Shown: positions 21,833 to 34,138 of the stretch, in pieces | How positions within the stretch are numbered: position 1 is the first letter of the stretch | How the letters are laid out: every line of letters begins with the position of its first letter | Assembly: GCA_029448655.1 (NCBI GenBank) | Contig: JACCLO010000002.1 | Coordinates: 1,426,001 to 1,490,000 of the forward strand | Length of the DNA stretch: 64,000 nucleotides | From: Wolfiporia cocos | Taxonomy: Eukaryota; Basidiomycota; Agaricomycetes; Polyporales; Phaeolaceae | Direction: 5' to 3' | Notes under the pieces: model-generated | Databases searched by the model: none | What the model was told of the DNA's origin: nothing | What the model saw: the letters and a program-made list of their open reading frames with translations, nothing else | Translations under genes and position numbers: made by a program

Positions 21833-24800
21833 GACGAGCTGGCGGGGTATATGAGACTCGGAAGAAGGTAGGACGGATGACGAGAAGGATGACGCTTATA
21901 CCTGTTGATTGAGCCGACGTGAGATATCCGGCTGAGCAGCAGTGGGCCCACGCGACATCGCATGTATGATGCAGCAGCCACGAGGCAGCGCTAGTGGGAG
22001 GAGGCCGGGGAGGAGAGGGGACCAGGGGAGGAATAGCGGGGAAGGCGGAAGGACTGGAGGCGAAGGAGAGTAAGTAATATGGTGGTCGGTTGGGAGGACG
22101 ACAGCTTCTTGACCAGCAGCCACACAGTCCGCACCGGCGCCTGCGACATTTACCCCAATTTCCACGTTTTTCCACAGGAATTCCGTAAATCACCGGCCGC
22201 CAATTGGCCGATAAGGGCCAAGACGCTCCAATTTGAACGCCACTCGCGCTTCGTATACGGATATCGCTACAGCATACTACTCGATCTACAACGAGGCCAG
22301 GACGACACGCATTCAGCCGCAGAGCTCGCCTCTTCGCCGCCAGCCCATTTCGGCCGCTGTAGCTCCCCGCGCGCTCTATTCGGGGCATTTGAGCTTGCTA
22401 AGTGTTCGCACCCTATGCTTAAACATCGAGCGGCGCTGCCCCCCAGAATAAGCAGCAGCGTCTCGCGCATCTGGGTTTGCATCGCGCTCTCCCAGGCTGT
22501 CGCCCCAAAAGGGCCGCTTGACCGTGCACGCCGCACAGCAGGGCGTGCGCGCATCTCACACATCATGTAATACCGCAACACCCCCACCGCCTTCGCGATC
22601 CCAGCGGTGATACCCAGCCGCTGCCTCGTCCATCGCTTCGCAGCGTCCGCGACGCGGTGTCCGCCACAGCTGTGCTTATCTTATCTCCAAGGTCCGACTT
22701 GCTCGCGTTCATATCGGACTGCTACCCTCGCATCTCGCATCTGCCGCAGCGTGCACAATATCCGGGCACTGCAGCGGCATCGCCCGCGCCACTATCTATC
22801 CAGCCACCGCCGTCCCTGGCTGCCGTGCAGCGTGTGCACGGGCAGGTCCTTCCGCGCGCGTCGCCCTCAGCCCGGGTGCAGCACACGTGGCGGCGCCTGC
22901 TCGCCAGCGACGCGGCTCTGCGCGCATGATTTGCGCTAGCGTCCGTGGGCGTACGTTGTGTAGCGCACTCGGCTGCGTCGCCCACAGAGATGATCAGATC
23001 ATCGCCACGAGGCCGCGTCTCTGCGCGCACCAGGAACGGGGACGTGCGCGGGCACGCTGCACCGAGCGCGCGCGGCCGTGCATGCGCCCCGCGCGAGGCA
23101 GATTCCTCGGACTAATGCAGCCTCGTCCTCGGTTCGCGGCTGCTGCATGCAGCTAGCGCACGACGATGACACAATCATGTCCACCGACACGCCGTGTTAG
23201 CCGGAGGCACGTACGACTCACGCTGTGGCACTAGTATGCTACTACAGTCCTTGCCAGCTCTGTGTTGCTCGCGCAGCTCGCCGATGCACCACTCTACTCG
23301 AGGCCGCGGCGATGCCCAGCAATCAGAGCTGCCAGTTGCCGCGGCGCTGATCGAGTGTTCACTGAATTGAACACGGAGAGCATCCATCTGTGTTGCATGT
23401 GGCAACGGCGGCTCCTTGATCTTGATTCATCACCGGCTGCTGCTAGCTTGATCAGGCACAATGTCGGTGCGCGGGGAATCTCATGTTTGTGCTGCTCGAT
23501 GTCCGTGGGCGTGATTCCGGGAAGACTCGCTTGCGCTTGTACAATGATTTTGCCGGCTTCTGAGACATTCAACGACCCGCGCGTGGCCAGCTCTATTCCT
23601 TCGCTAGTGCAACGCGCGGATCCATGTATGCTGACCTAGTTGACTAGACTCTTCCGTCATGCGCGATACCCAGCTCGGTACGCCCAGAAATAATGACTTG
23701 CCATTTTGCTTGCTTGAATTGAGCCAGGTGAGCATCTCGGATACTTCTCTTCATCGTATTGCGAATCCGCACAATGGAAGAAACGACGCAATTGCGCTCC
23801 CGTGCACCTGTGCATCTTCCAAATCCTGGTTCTATAAGCGGACGGGAATGTCCATGTCTTAGACGAGCAGAGCGCCCATTCCGCGCCACTCTATACGCCC
23901 GCAAATGGCCCCGGTGCGTTCTCAAACGCACCCTGCACACCCTGAGTATCCACAGCTCTCGCCCTAATATGCATCACCAACGGTCGTGTGATACGCCTAG
24001 CGGCAGTACGCATGGGGGGGCTCCACTGATTGCCTCGCTGTGATTTCGCAAGAAATGCAGGCTGCGCTACTATCGCTGGACCCTTCTGCACAATGGACCT
24101 CTTCTACACAATCAACTTTGCATAGACAACAACGCATCGAAAAATCATGAAAATATTTGTGTGGATACTAGACATGTAGACGAAATTTTCTATAGAATTT
24201 TAATTCCTGACTCATGTCGTTATGCAGATTCGATTGTGCAGAAGGGGTCCATTGTGCAAAAGGGGTCAAGCCTTTGTACTCTCACCCGCTCCGCCGTTCC
24301 CTTCATCTCAAACTTGGAGGGATCGACATTCCCCGCTGCTCCCCGGGCCGTCTCCCGCTCGGGGCAGCGAGCCCGCCCAACGATCGCCGGAGAGCGGTGT
24401 CGAGCTCGAAGGCCCGTAACCAGCCTCAGTCGTGACCGGCAGATGACCCAACGCCGCTGTGTCATCTTAGCTTTGCCAGTGCGTCTTACGGCCTCGACGA
24501 TCCGGCCTCGGACATGAGCGGTATCCCTGTCCTCCGCCCATTTATTGCGTTCGCACAGCGCCGCCTGGCCGCGGTCACAGGACAGCGGGACGATCCTGCC
24601 ACGGGCGAGGTTGTGGCAGTGCCACACCCGCGGGTGCTCCGAGCCTCCCTATCGCGCGCCGGGCGTGCTTCGCGTCGATAGCGCGGTCGAGGCGAGCGGT
24701 AATGGGTAACAGGTAATAGGTGATGACATCGCCGACGCGACCGCGCGAGCGCACCTTCATCTTGCGGCTCAGCGCTGCGCGCGATGGACGCGATAGCCGA

Positions 24801-25714
24801 TCGGGTGTGGCTTCGGATGCGTGCGGTGGATGTGGATATGAACGGTCGTCGACATCCCTCGTTCTCTCATGCGCTGCGCGCGGCCCGCCCGTGCCTCTTA
24901 TCCGCATCATCTGCTAGATCCATCCGTCAAGCTTCAGACCTCAGACCTCAGGCGTAGCCGCGTCTTATACCGTCCGAGATGGCGTCGCCGCATGCGTCCC
25001 CGTTCTGCGCGCAATGCCCGCGCCGACGACGTCAGGAACATACGTCGACGGTGACGACTCATCGGACGCATATGACAGTGGCGTCCAGGCTGAAGTAGTA
25101 CGGTCGACGTGCAGATTGCGGAGCTGCTGAGGATGTTCTCTTTCCCGGTACGTACTCATTACGAGCGTAATATCTGACCACAATCACAAGGATATCGTCT
25201 CCGAACAGGAATAGCGCGGTGGGAACCCGACGATACGTGTCGGAAGGCTTCCCAGCTGAAATTGCCTCGTTCTAGACAGCGAACCCGCACACTGGAGAAT
25301 GGATGTGCAATGCTACCTTACGGCAAGATGCGCTGAGAGTATCCGGCGAGGTGGTGCCTTCGGAACAAACATTATTCATCCAGTGCGATTCCGACATAAT
25401 TACAAAGCGACACCCAAGGACGTGACAGTTACAACTTCATATGCTAGGGAATGCTGACAGTCCGTGCGGTCGAAATGAATCCAGAATTGGACAGAACCAA
25501 GCGGGAAAGCCAGCGGACACCGAATGTAGCTGAACGTAGCTGAATGCTCTCTGAAAACAGAACGGGAACCCATACGCTCACTGAAGGCAGACAAACACAG
25601 ATAACGGAGACAGGATGCAGTCATGACAACATGAGCGGAACGCTCACTGTTGACGAACGCAGCAGATCAGCCTTTAGCATGTGCAAGCGGAAGTGACGGA
25701 CTAGCCAAAGACCG
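21833..25714. other. 3.9-kb stretch without a convincing gene
   Basis: This holds the upstream region of the 815-aa gene, an inverted repeat at 24078-24267 (listed separately), short tandem CAGACCT repeats near 24930-24955, and many short ORFs of weak quality. The two least implausible are a 94-codon plus-strand ORF at 23759-24043 (an ATG lies at 23774) and a minus-strand ORF at 23294-23572; neither shows a domain or splice support. Confidence 0.45.
24078..24267. repeat. Imperfect inverted repeat, MITE-like
   Basis: The left arm 24078-24113 and right arm 24232-24267 (36 nt each) are reverse complements with about five differences. Each arm is itself two similar ~18-nt modules (core ATTGTGCAGAAGG on one strand). 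The ~118-bp centre is AT-rich, unlike the GC-rich surroundings. No obvious target-site duplication was seen. Confidence 0.6.
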
Positions 25715-27509
25715 TTACATCTTCCCGCCCGCGGAGCCTGTTCTCATCTTCCCTTGCCACCCTGTCGCCCGGGCTTTGCCCTTCGCACTCTGTGGCATTT
25801 GATCCGGGACCCACGTCGAGCTAGTCGTAATTTGCATATTCAGTGCAGGGCCGCCCTGATCCCGCCAGGACGCAGAGGATGCCGGCAAGTGCGCGTACCG
25901 GGGCATGCGCGGACCTTCCCAGGGCTGAGGGTGACCGAGTGCCACCGGGTGATGGACGGGCGCCAGGGGAAGGCTGAAGCAGCGATAGTCTGTTATGTCC
26001 GCAGGCAGCCTGGGATAGTTTACCTGGTTGTGGCGCCACTCTTGCGTTGGAGCTTGTACGGAAGGACCTGGTTGGTTCATGCTTGGGTTGCGAGAGCGCA
26101 AGACAGGACTTTCTAGTATGTCAGCGATGTCGAGCGCGACGCCAGAGTCGCCAGAGATATCGAAGCTGTCGTTTGTGGCCATTCTTAAGCGATCCGTACC
26201 AGCGTCAGAAGACATGTCCGGTGTATGCACACGAGAGGAAGCAAGACTGGCTGCATGCGAGCGGCTAGTATGAAGAAGCCAGCTACTGAACTCTGAGACA
26301 CTCGGTGAGTTCACGGACCCGACCATAGTATTGATGTTTTGCTGTCGCTGAGGAGATTGCACAGCTTGCTTTTGACCCTTTGGGGACGTCACAGTAGCTT
26401 CCGAGGCAGAGTCGACAGAGTACCCGGCAGAGGGACGGCCGGTTTGGCTATTATGCCCATTGGTACTGGGAGCCCTGACGTCGGACAGTAGCCGCTCATA
26501 GTACAACTGCTTTTGTCTCTGCATATAAGCTTTGTACGTTCCAACAGACTCTTGGAAGCCGCTCGGCGGTCCTAGCACGCCATTAAGAGACTCGTAGACA
26601 GATTGATCCGGCCCAGAGAAGAAACAATTGTCGCTGAGAATTGTTTGAGGGTTCAAGTTTTCCTTTGCAGCCTCTGTTACCGGAGGCGAGGCATGGTTGG
26701 TGATAGCAATGTTGGCTGCCTGAGGAGTCTGTACGAACGTAAATCGCTGAGAGTCAGCGTTGAGACCAGAGGAGATAGAAGGTTGCCCGACAGGGCTGGG
26801 AAGACAAGGATTCGGTAGCACCGGCTGGATGGTAGAGCTCGATAAGCCATAGAAGTCGGCTTCGGGAATAGGCGGAGTATACAGTTGCTGCATGAAAGGG
26901 CCCGGGAAGAACGGGGGAAGTGTTTGAACCATGCTAGTGGTGAATGCACCAGTACTGCTAGCGGGAGTCAAGGGCAGATCAGGGCTTGAAGTCGCGCTCG
27001 CGGCCTCGAAGCTGGAATCGCAGAAGGACAGCTCAGGGGTACTCATGCTGGGTTCGGGGCCTTGCCTCAGCTTCCGCTTCGGCGTAACGTGAGCATCACC
27101 TGCAAGAGCGCAGACGAAAGCACACTACCTGGGGCCGTATCAAGCCTATCTGGGCCTCATCGGAATAGCGTCTTTCCTCTTTCGTGACACGCAGCCCTCT
27201 GCTATGGAACCAGTCGTAGATGTGCCTTCGATTGATGTTGTATCGCTTTTGGATCGCCTGGCGGACGGCGAAGGGAGGCATCTCTGTCATCCCAGGCTTG
27301 AGCAAGGCCTCGAGCTCCCTGACAAGTTCCGGGCCAAGACGCGCCGCGAGACTTTCTGCGTTGGCACGTTTCCGGCCGCCGGTGGCAGAGACTGGCCCAT
27401 CGGACCTTGATAGAGACCTCTTGCTACGCCTGAATTCCGTCGGTGAGCCATCCGCACTGTTCGACGATGCGGTGGCCGAGACGTCGCTGTACGTGGCTGC
27501 TTTCGGCAT
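25715..27509 (-). CDS. Homeodomain-like DNA-binding regulator
   Basis: Two exons: 27129-27509 carries the DNA-binding part, and a second exon ends at the TAA at 25715-25717. The N-terminal exon holds a basic Ser-rich start (MPKAATYSDVSATASSNS) and a helix-turn-helix block: LGPELVRELEALLKPG, MPPFAVRQAIQKRYNINRRH, IYDWFHSRGLRV, i.e. a homeodomain-like fold with WF in the recognition helix. The C-terminal part (MSTPELSFCDSSF..) is Ser/Pro/Gln-rich, like an activation region. The junction is uncertain. A 52-nt intron (27077-27128) keeps the frame but uses an AAG acceptor, giving 580 aa; the better TTGCAG acceptor at about 27100 does not fit the phase of the visible GT donor. Confidence 0.7.
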
Positions 27510-27826
27510 TGTGGACCTTTTGATCAAATCTTGCCTTGATAACGAGGTTACAAGAGTGCAATGCAGAGGGAATATCCAAAACCCAAGCGCAGGATTCAGT
27601 CCAGGTCCTAGAAGGTTATGTTCAAGTTCAACGTCGGATCGACGCGTGCGGTCCCCCGGGTCCGCACCATTGATGCCCCGGACGTGCCCTCTGACACTTG
27701 CTGGACTACCTACAGGCATGGCATTACTGGCCAGAGTGTACCAAGAAAGAGCGGAGGAGAGGCCTTTGGACTACATCCGAGTGCGTATAGTGTCCGCGCT
27801 GTTCACGCAGTATCGATGTCTGTCCC

Positions 27827-29388
27827 TTACCACGTCCGTTTCACAACCCGCTCCGTCAGCATCTCCAGCGCACCCTTCGCATCGCTGTCCGGAAGCAGCG
27901 CGAGCACCTCCCGCGCCTTGTCCGCATGTGTCCGTGCCAAGTCGCGGGTGCGCGCGAGCCCTGACGATCTTCGAACCAGGTCCCTTGCCTGCGGTGGAGA
28001 GAAAATAAAATCAGACATCGAGGCATCGCCGAGCACAGGGGCGGCCGCGTGATGAACGTACGAGCTCGACATCCCCTTCTTGCTGGAACTTCCGCTTGAT
28101 GAGGGGGCCCATATCTGGGTGTTCCTCCCAGGCGAACAGTGCCGGGCCGGTGGCAAGGCCTAATTGCAGATCAGCCCCGCCTGGCTTACCCAACGCCGCC
28201 TCTCCGGACTCGTAGTCGAGAATATCATCCACGAGCTGCGATAAATCAGGATCAGCCGCCGGCCGTGTGTCTCATATCGATGAGACAGACCTGGAATGCA
28301 ATACCGAGGTTCCGGCCATACGCATACGCCACTTCCTTCCAGACTTCACCTTCCTTGCACCCACCCAGGACTACAGCTGCCCGCGCACCCTTTGCCATCA
28401 GACTCGCGGTTTTCATATATGTCTTCTGCAAGTAGATGTCGAGGTTTCCCTGTCCCATGCTCGGCCCGCCTGAGAGACCCAGCTCCTCCCCATGCACGGA
28501 CTTTAACTGCAGGATCTCGCCCTCCACGAGGTTCGCGATAACGCTCGCAATGAGCTCGACCACCTCGTTGTCTCCCAGGCGAGACAGTGTCGCACTGGCA
28601 CGGCCCAACAGGAAATCTCCGGCCAAGACAGAAAGCTTGTTCCCGAAGGCGGCTGGCGCGGACGCCACTCCCCGGCGCAGCGGAGACTTGTCAATCACGT
28701 CGTCATGCAAGAGCGACGCGACATGAATCATCTCCACAATCTGGGCAAGCCGTATCTGTGTCGGCAGCACAGAGGGAGGCGAGGCGAGGGTCGGCGTGCC
28801 ACTTAGCGGCGGTATTGGTGGCGGCAACGGCGGTTGACATGGGGGCCGCGGGGGTCGGAGGGAGAAAGAGGTCTGAAATGAGGCCGTATAATCTGGCATG
28901 TTTGGGTTCCAGTCGTTCAGCACGTCCGCTCGTGTCAGGGGTTGGTCAAGCTCCTCGGTCCTCCCGCCTGCGCCTTCACACTCCGCCGCCCACTGTTTGA
29001 GATACCACCCGCCTCCCAGCCCATTTGTCGCTTGAGACCATAGCAGAACAAGGAGGGGTCTGAGTTGTTTTGAAGGATGTAGGAAGTAGTATTTCGCGAT
29101 CTCGCTGAGACCAGGGTGGGCACAGCCAAGCAAGTTGAGCAATGTTCCGCGGAGCTGGTCAAGTTGTGGTGCCAGGAGCTTGTATGGGTCTGGTCTCGCG
29201 GGAGCTTTTGGCGAGACTGGCGGGGGTGGTGGAGAGATGTTTTGGTCAACTTGTGATGCCGCTTGTGCGGGTAAATCGCGTCTCAGCTGTGCATTTCCAC
29301 TGTATTTTCGGCAAGCCCGCGTGACTGCACATGTTGAAGTTGAACTTTGTGCGGGAAGGCGCACCCTGGCAACAGAACAACGTCGCAT
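27827..29388 (-). CDS. COQ1: Polyprenyl diphosphate synthase of ubiquinone biosynthesis
   Basis: Three exons (28291-29388, 28062-28235, 27827-27988), introns 55 and 73 nt, 477 aa. It makes the long isoprenoid tail of coenzyme Q in mitochondria by chain elongation with isopentenyl diphosphate. Both aspartate-rich motifs are present: the first in LLHDDVIDKSPLRRG and the second in LVDDILDYE, which begins exactly at an exon start. Other family blocks are visible: HPSKQLRPLLVLLW, FGNKLSVLAGDFLLGRAS, YMKTASLMAKGARA, and the C-terminal helix ALEMLTERVVKRTW. The ATG at 29388 gives an Arg/Ser-rich mitochondrial presequence (MRRCSVARVRLPAQ) and lies downstream of TATA-like elements near 29520; the frame is open further upstream to 29580. 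A Pro-rich insertion (~40 aa) precedes the first aspartate motif. Confidence 0.92.
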
Positions 29389-29891
29389 GACCAGCAGGGA
29401 CGCCTCTACAAGATGTCGCCGAGAGTAAGGATCGGGGAGTGTCGGGGATCCGACGGTGGAGGATGATGCTACAGGAGAACGGCGCAGCCGGCGGCGGGCG
29501 CTCTTTGGGCGATCTCGGGTATATTTTCTCGGTGTGTAAATATCAAGCACTCTGACGTCGTCGTTACTCGTCCAATACAAACCCGCTACATTACTGTAAC
29601 GCCGTTATGTACATTGCAAGCAAAAACAATAGGACCATGGGCACTGAGCCATTGCAGAGGCGGTTTGGAAGCTGGGGAAAGCTATCCCCATGAGGAGACG
29701 AACCCAAAAACCCAGCCATGCGGCAAACTGTCATAGTCAAGGCGTGAGGCAGCAGAGCACCTGGAATGATGGCCACTTTACTACGCCAGCCGTTATCGCA
29801 CAGCCAAAGCCGGTGGTCGATCAACTCATATGCAGCATCCGAGCAAGGCAGCGCTAGATAGCATAGCATGTCAGCTTGCAAAGGTCGCAAG
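29389..29891. other. Intergenic region between COQ1 and the LAMTOR2-like gene
   Basis: COQ1 promoter side with TATA-like elements near 29520-29545. Nothing else seen. Confidence 0.55.
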
Positions 29892-30461
29892 CTAGGAAAT
29901 CATATTGCGAGTAGCACGCTCAGGTCGGGGATTGATAGGCGAAGGGGCCGCAGCCAAACGGCCCCGCAATGCAGAGACGGGGTTCTCCAGGTGCCTACCC
30001 AGCTCACGAGCCTGCGTTCAACTCCGTCAACTGTATAAGCAGACGAACCCTGGGCTCGAACCTTGGTCTCTAGCTCTTTCCAGGAGACGGACTTTTCCGC
30101 GTTCAGAGCAAGAAGCATGACAGGGTCCGGGACATCTCCGCCACTCTCGCCAGCAGGACGAGACTGTCCAACAGGCAAGACGAGCAGTCGGCCCAACTAG
30201 CGAATGTTATTGTTCTCACAATAGCAAGGAAGTGCGAAATTGACATACCTCGCTTTCAATCATTCCGATGCCCTGGTCTTTTGTCTCCTGCCAGGCCTCG
30301 CTGCTCAATCCGACGACGACGCGGACATGATCCTTGGGCTTGTGAGGATCACCTGCAAACGAAACGAGGTGGCCTTGCGGTGTAAAGAGTGCCACAGTAT
30401 GAATACTCGGGAACGAGAGTACCTGCGAAAGCAGATTGCGCAAGTTTGTCAGATTGAGCAT
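29892..30461 (-). CDS. LAMTOR2: Roadblock/LC7-domain protein, LAMTOR2-like
   Basis: Three exons (30249-30461, 30062-30196, 29892-30011) with introns of 52 and 50 nt; 155 aa, close to the ~125 aa of animal LAMTOR2. LAMTOR2 is a subunit of the Ragulator complex that holds Rag GTPases on lysosome or vacuole membranes for TORC1 control. Visible features: the N-terminal helix MLNLTNLRNLLSQVLSF, the beta hairpin HTVALFTPQGHLVSFAGD, the central helix VVGLSSEAWQETKDQG, the strand LGRLLVLPV joined across intron 1, MLLALNAEKSVSWKELETK, and after intron 2 the final helix ARELGRHLENPVSAL. The second donor reads GTTCGAG; skipping this intron gives a nonsensical C-terminus. The call rests on fold and length, and a different roadblock paralogue is possible. 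Confidence 0.75.
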
Positions 30462-30850
30462 ACTGGAGTTCGTGAGACGCGAAGAACGCAAACCGCGACG
30501 CGTCTAATGACGCGTTAACGGACCCCGGCCACCTCGCCGAGCTGGGCAGCTATGCGCGCTACACAGCTGTGGCTAGTCGGCAACATATGGGCTAGTAGCT
30601 ACCTCGGCTATAGTTACCGATATTACAGTTTTTACGGATAATCGGGAAATAGTACGCGAATAGTAGCACAGACAGAAGCAGTACATGATTGCGCAGATCT
30701 GTCAGCAGTGCGAACGAGAGAGGTGGTGGCTCGTAAAGTGGAAGAACCCGGCGAGACAAGTACAATACTGACGAGGTAGGACTGTAATAAGGTAGAGTTC
30801 CAGGCATTTACTCGGCTACCTGATCTGCATGCTGTTTCATTGACAAGAGT
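30462..30850. other. Short intergenic region, relatively AT-rich
   Basis: Lies between two minus-strand genes. No supported feature. Confidence 0.55.
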
Positions 30851-33767
30851 TCACTGACGGGGTTTCTGGGTTTGCTACGGGCATTGATCAGTGGCGGTTG
30901 TGGCAAATGACCAAAATGTGGCTTACCAGATAGGCCATAAGCTGCTGATACTGACCACCATTCGACATGGCCGAAACACCAGGAACAGGGGGCTGTGGCG
31001 GCATCATCTGTTGCGGCATATTGTAAGGCGGCATCTGTGGCATCGAAGGCGGCGGGGGTCCCGGCGGCGGAGACTGCTGCTGCTGAGACTGGCTATTTTG
31101 TTGCAGAAGGGCAAGCAGGTTAGGCGGCAGGTTTGCCAGCGCTGAAGCAGGGGGCTGGCCGGGCTGTGGGGTCGAAGATGACTGCATAGGCGGATAGGGG
31201 TTTGCACCTGGTGCAGAAGGCATCCCATTCGGCGGCGGGAAAGGTGGGTGTTGTGAGTGCATTGGCGGCATCGGCGGCGACTGGTAGAAGCCAGCGGCTG
31301 GTCCTGTCGGAGGAATCTGCGGTGGCATTGTCGGTGGAGGTACAGATCCAGGCGCAGGCTGAGCGTTCGGCGGCTGCGCGGCACCCCCTTGTGGCTGCTT
31401 GAGAGCCGCGAGCAACTATAGAGTGATACGATCAGCATCACGATGCCGAAGTGGTTGCACAAGCCGATAGACGAACCTGTTGCACCTTTTTGGCTTGCTC
31501 CAGACGTTCGTCCACCGGCTACAAGCAATATGAGCACGAGGTACGTCGGCTGATATTAAGTTCTTACCGGAGCTGCGGCAGGTGGTGCAGGGTACGGCGC
31601 AGGAGGAGGAGCACCGGGACCGCCGCCATAACTGGGGGGGCCGGACGGACCAGGACCATCATATCCACCCGCATGCCTACCATCGAACCTGTTGTCAAAG
31701 CCCCCGCCACGACCACCACCCTTGCCATAATCGTCGTCGTATGAACGACCACGGTCACGATCTCTTCCCCAATCACCACGACGGTCCCAATCGTCGCCAC
31801 CGTAGCCGCGCCCACGCCCTCGTCCTCCACGACCGCCGCGACGACCTCGGTGATCGTCCCAATCACGGCCTCGATCGTAGCCATGATCGTTGCGCCTATA
31901 AAGACCAGTGAGTTAAACGAGCTTCGGAGAGAGCAAACTTGAATGTTACCTTGGTGAGGCACCTCGAGGGTCATCTTGGTCAGATGCAAAGACGATGTCC
32001 ATTACACCGTCCTGGAGACCCTGATGGCGCAAACGATCGTGCGCCTCCTCGCAAGCCTGCGGACGAATGATATGAACTGCTGTGCCACGCAAACACACAG
32101 ATCGTAGAAACGCACTCGTGTATCATAGAACTCGACAAACATCTGACTGCAAGGAGGCCAAACGTTAGTTAATGGTCCAATACGCGAACACGCCACGTAC
32201 TCGTTGCGTTCGCCCACAGGTCTTACAGACTTGACGTCCCCGAATTGTTGGAATTTTCTGCGAACTTCTTCATCGATGATGGGTTGACCCGATGCAGAGT
32301 TTCTAAGAGTCACAATAAGTGTGCCTTGCAACTGCTGAAACGGATGACAACGCGAGATTAGCGAACAGGTCTTCCGTACGTAATCGTGTATCTGAATTGA
32401 GTTAGGACGCTTACTTGGTTCTTGTCCGCACCCTTCGAACCGTGGTCGTCGCGGGGTAAAGAGTAATGCACATCAATCTGAGGGCTTCTCAATGCGAGTT
32501 CTACCGTACCTCGCGTGAACACTTACTGGACGTCCACTAATCTCAGATCCCTGGAGGCGTTCTCTAGCACGTTCCGCGGCACGTAAATCATACTAGAGAT
32601 ATGCATAACTCAAAAAAAACTGATCCTCTGACATTGGATTGCAACTCACGTAGGTCACGAATACCATTCCCCGGTTGGCGATCAAGTCGAAGAAGGTACG
32701 AATCTCACCGTGTTCTTCAAACAGCCGACGAACATCGTCGCTATTGGTCTCATACTGTGAACACGGACGATAAATGACATTAGCTTATCCGCTTCTCGAA
32801 CAGAAGTAGCCAAAAAATTTCATAGCCGCAAGCGTATTGCGCCTCGGCCAATTCAATCGTCTTAAGCGGAGAACTTGCCTTAATGTTACGTATAAAGAGG
32901 GTGCGACAGGGACGCTCTCGCTGAATACGCTCCTCAATGATAGAATCGTGCACTTTGTCATCCCTTTCACGACGCTGGAAACGCTTCTGAGGCCGGTTAC
33001 CATAATTTCCTTGCCCATAATTAGAATTGTCTGACGGAGGAAATCGATCTATGTGAGAACGGGTAATGGTGCGAAGAGAAGATTGATCGGAATGCAAGGA
33101 AGACTTAACACTGAAAACGCTGAGACACTGATAGAGCACTCCAGAGTTTAATGCAACGTGTAGCTCAAGCGTTACGCGGTAAGACTTCCGGAGGCAACGG
33201 CATAATGATCGCAATGCTGGAAGAGAACTCGCAAGTAGCGGGTGGCGGGTACATCTGCACAACTGAACATCGCAACAACCGATGGCGACCAGTGGCTCAG
33301 AAGTTGACGGAGATGAACGAAGTCTCAACGCAGCAGATAGCGCAGGTTGCCTCCACGCTGCGATCCTATGACCAGGCTCAATGTAACTTTCCAAGCGCAC
33401 CTTCAAAATCGCCATAGCCCTGGTTGTAGCGGGCGGCATCTGGAGCAGAATTAAATTGGCCAGGCAGATTCGCGGTGTAGTTGCCGTTCTGATAGAAGGG
33501 GTCTTGCGTCGGCGCGGCATCGTAGCCATTGTAACCTCCCATTTCACCTTGCGGGGGGCCTTGATCATACGAGGTAACATTTCCTTCAAAGCCTCCGTAG
33601 GGGCCACTACCGCCACCACGACCACGACTAAATCCCCCTCGGCCGCGGGGAGGGCCACCCCTGTCTGGAAAACGATGTGCTCTGTCGGGCCCAAAGCCGT
33701 TGGGCGGGCCACCTCTTCGCGATTGAACGTTTTCGAAGGAACCTCCGTACGGGTGATGACGATTCAT
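30851..33767 (-). CDS. Mei2-like RNA-binding protein with two RRMs, RG-rich and Pro/Gln-rich tail
   Basis: Twelve exons: 33401-33767, 32879-33048, 32650-32754, 32527-32592, 32415-32477, 32201-32334, 32116-32146, 31950-32056, 31568-31895, 31477-31518, 30927-31415, 30851-30874; 641 aa. RRM1 is rebuilt from three exons (RTLFIRNIK, YETNSDDVRRLFEEHGEIRT, NRGMVFVTYYDLRAAERARE) and RRM2 follows (GTLIVTLRNSASGQP, QMFVEFYDTRACEEA). The RxxF/Y-YDxRxA pattern in both is typical of Mei2-like proteins. I find no C-terminal third RRM; instead there is an RGG/RGR-rich box, a short helix (PVDERLEQAKKVQQ) and a Pro/Gln-rich tail ending QTQKPRQ. The N-terminal region is also RGG-like. Intron 1 is unusually long (352 nt) and intron 2 is GC-AG. 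Divergent from Rab5. Confidence 0.88.
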
Positions 33768-34138
33768 TGTCTTAGCGATAATCGAGCTTGCTATCTCAGA
33801 CGGAGTGGAGATTACGAGTGACTCAGTGATTTGCTGGACAGCCAGAACAGCTCAGGTGGCGGACAGGCTCAGTACGCTTGCGTGGCAAGCAGATAAATCA
33901 CAGTCTCACTCCTGACGCGAAGCAGGGCACAGAGAGTAAAGCCTGCAGATGTGGCCAGAAGTCGATGGTGGTGGGAGGTATAGAGGTGTTATCAAAATTT
34001 GGCGGCCTCTTGTGGCAAAGCAGCGTGCGAAAGTAGCCTATTCGGGCACCGTGCCTCCACCATTGACGCTGCGCCGGTGCGCCCATATCACTGACCTCCC
34101 TGACCTCCCCGAGACCATCTACTCGCACAGTTCCAACA
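33768..34138. promoter_or_regulatory. Bidirectional promoter between Mei2-like gene and Rab5 gene
   Basis: 371 bp between divergent start codons. No TATA box is obvious. Confidence 0.5.
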
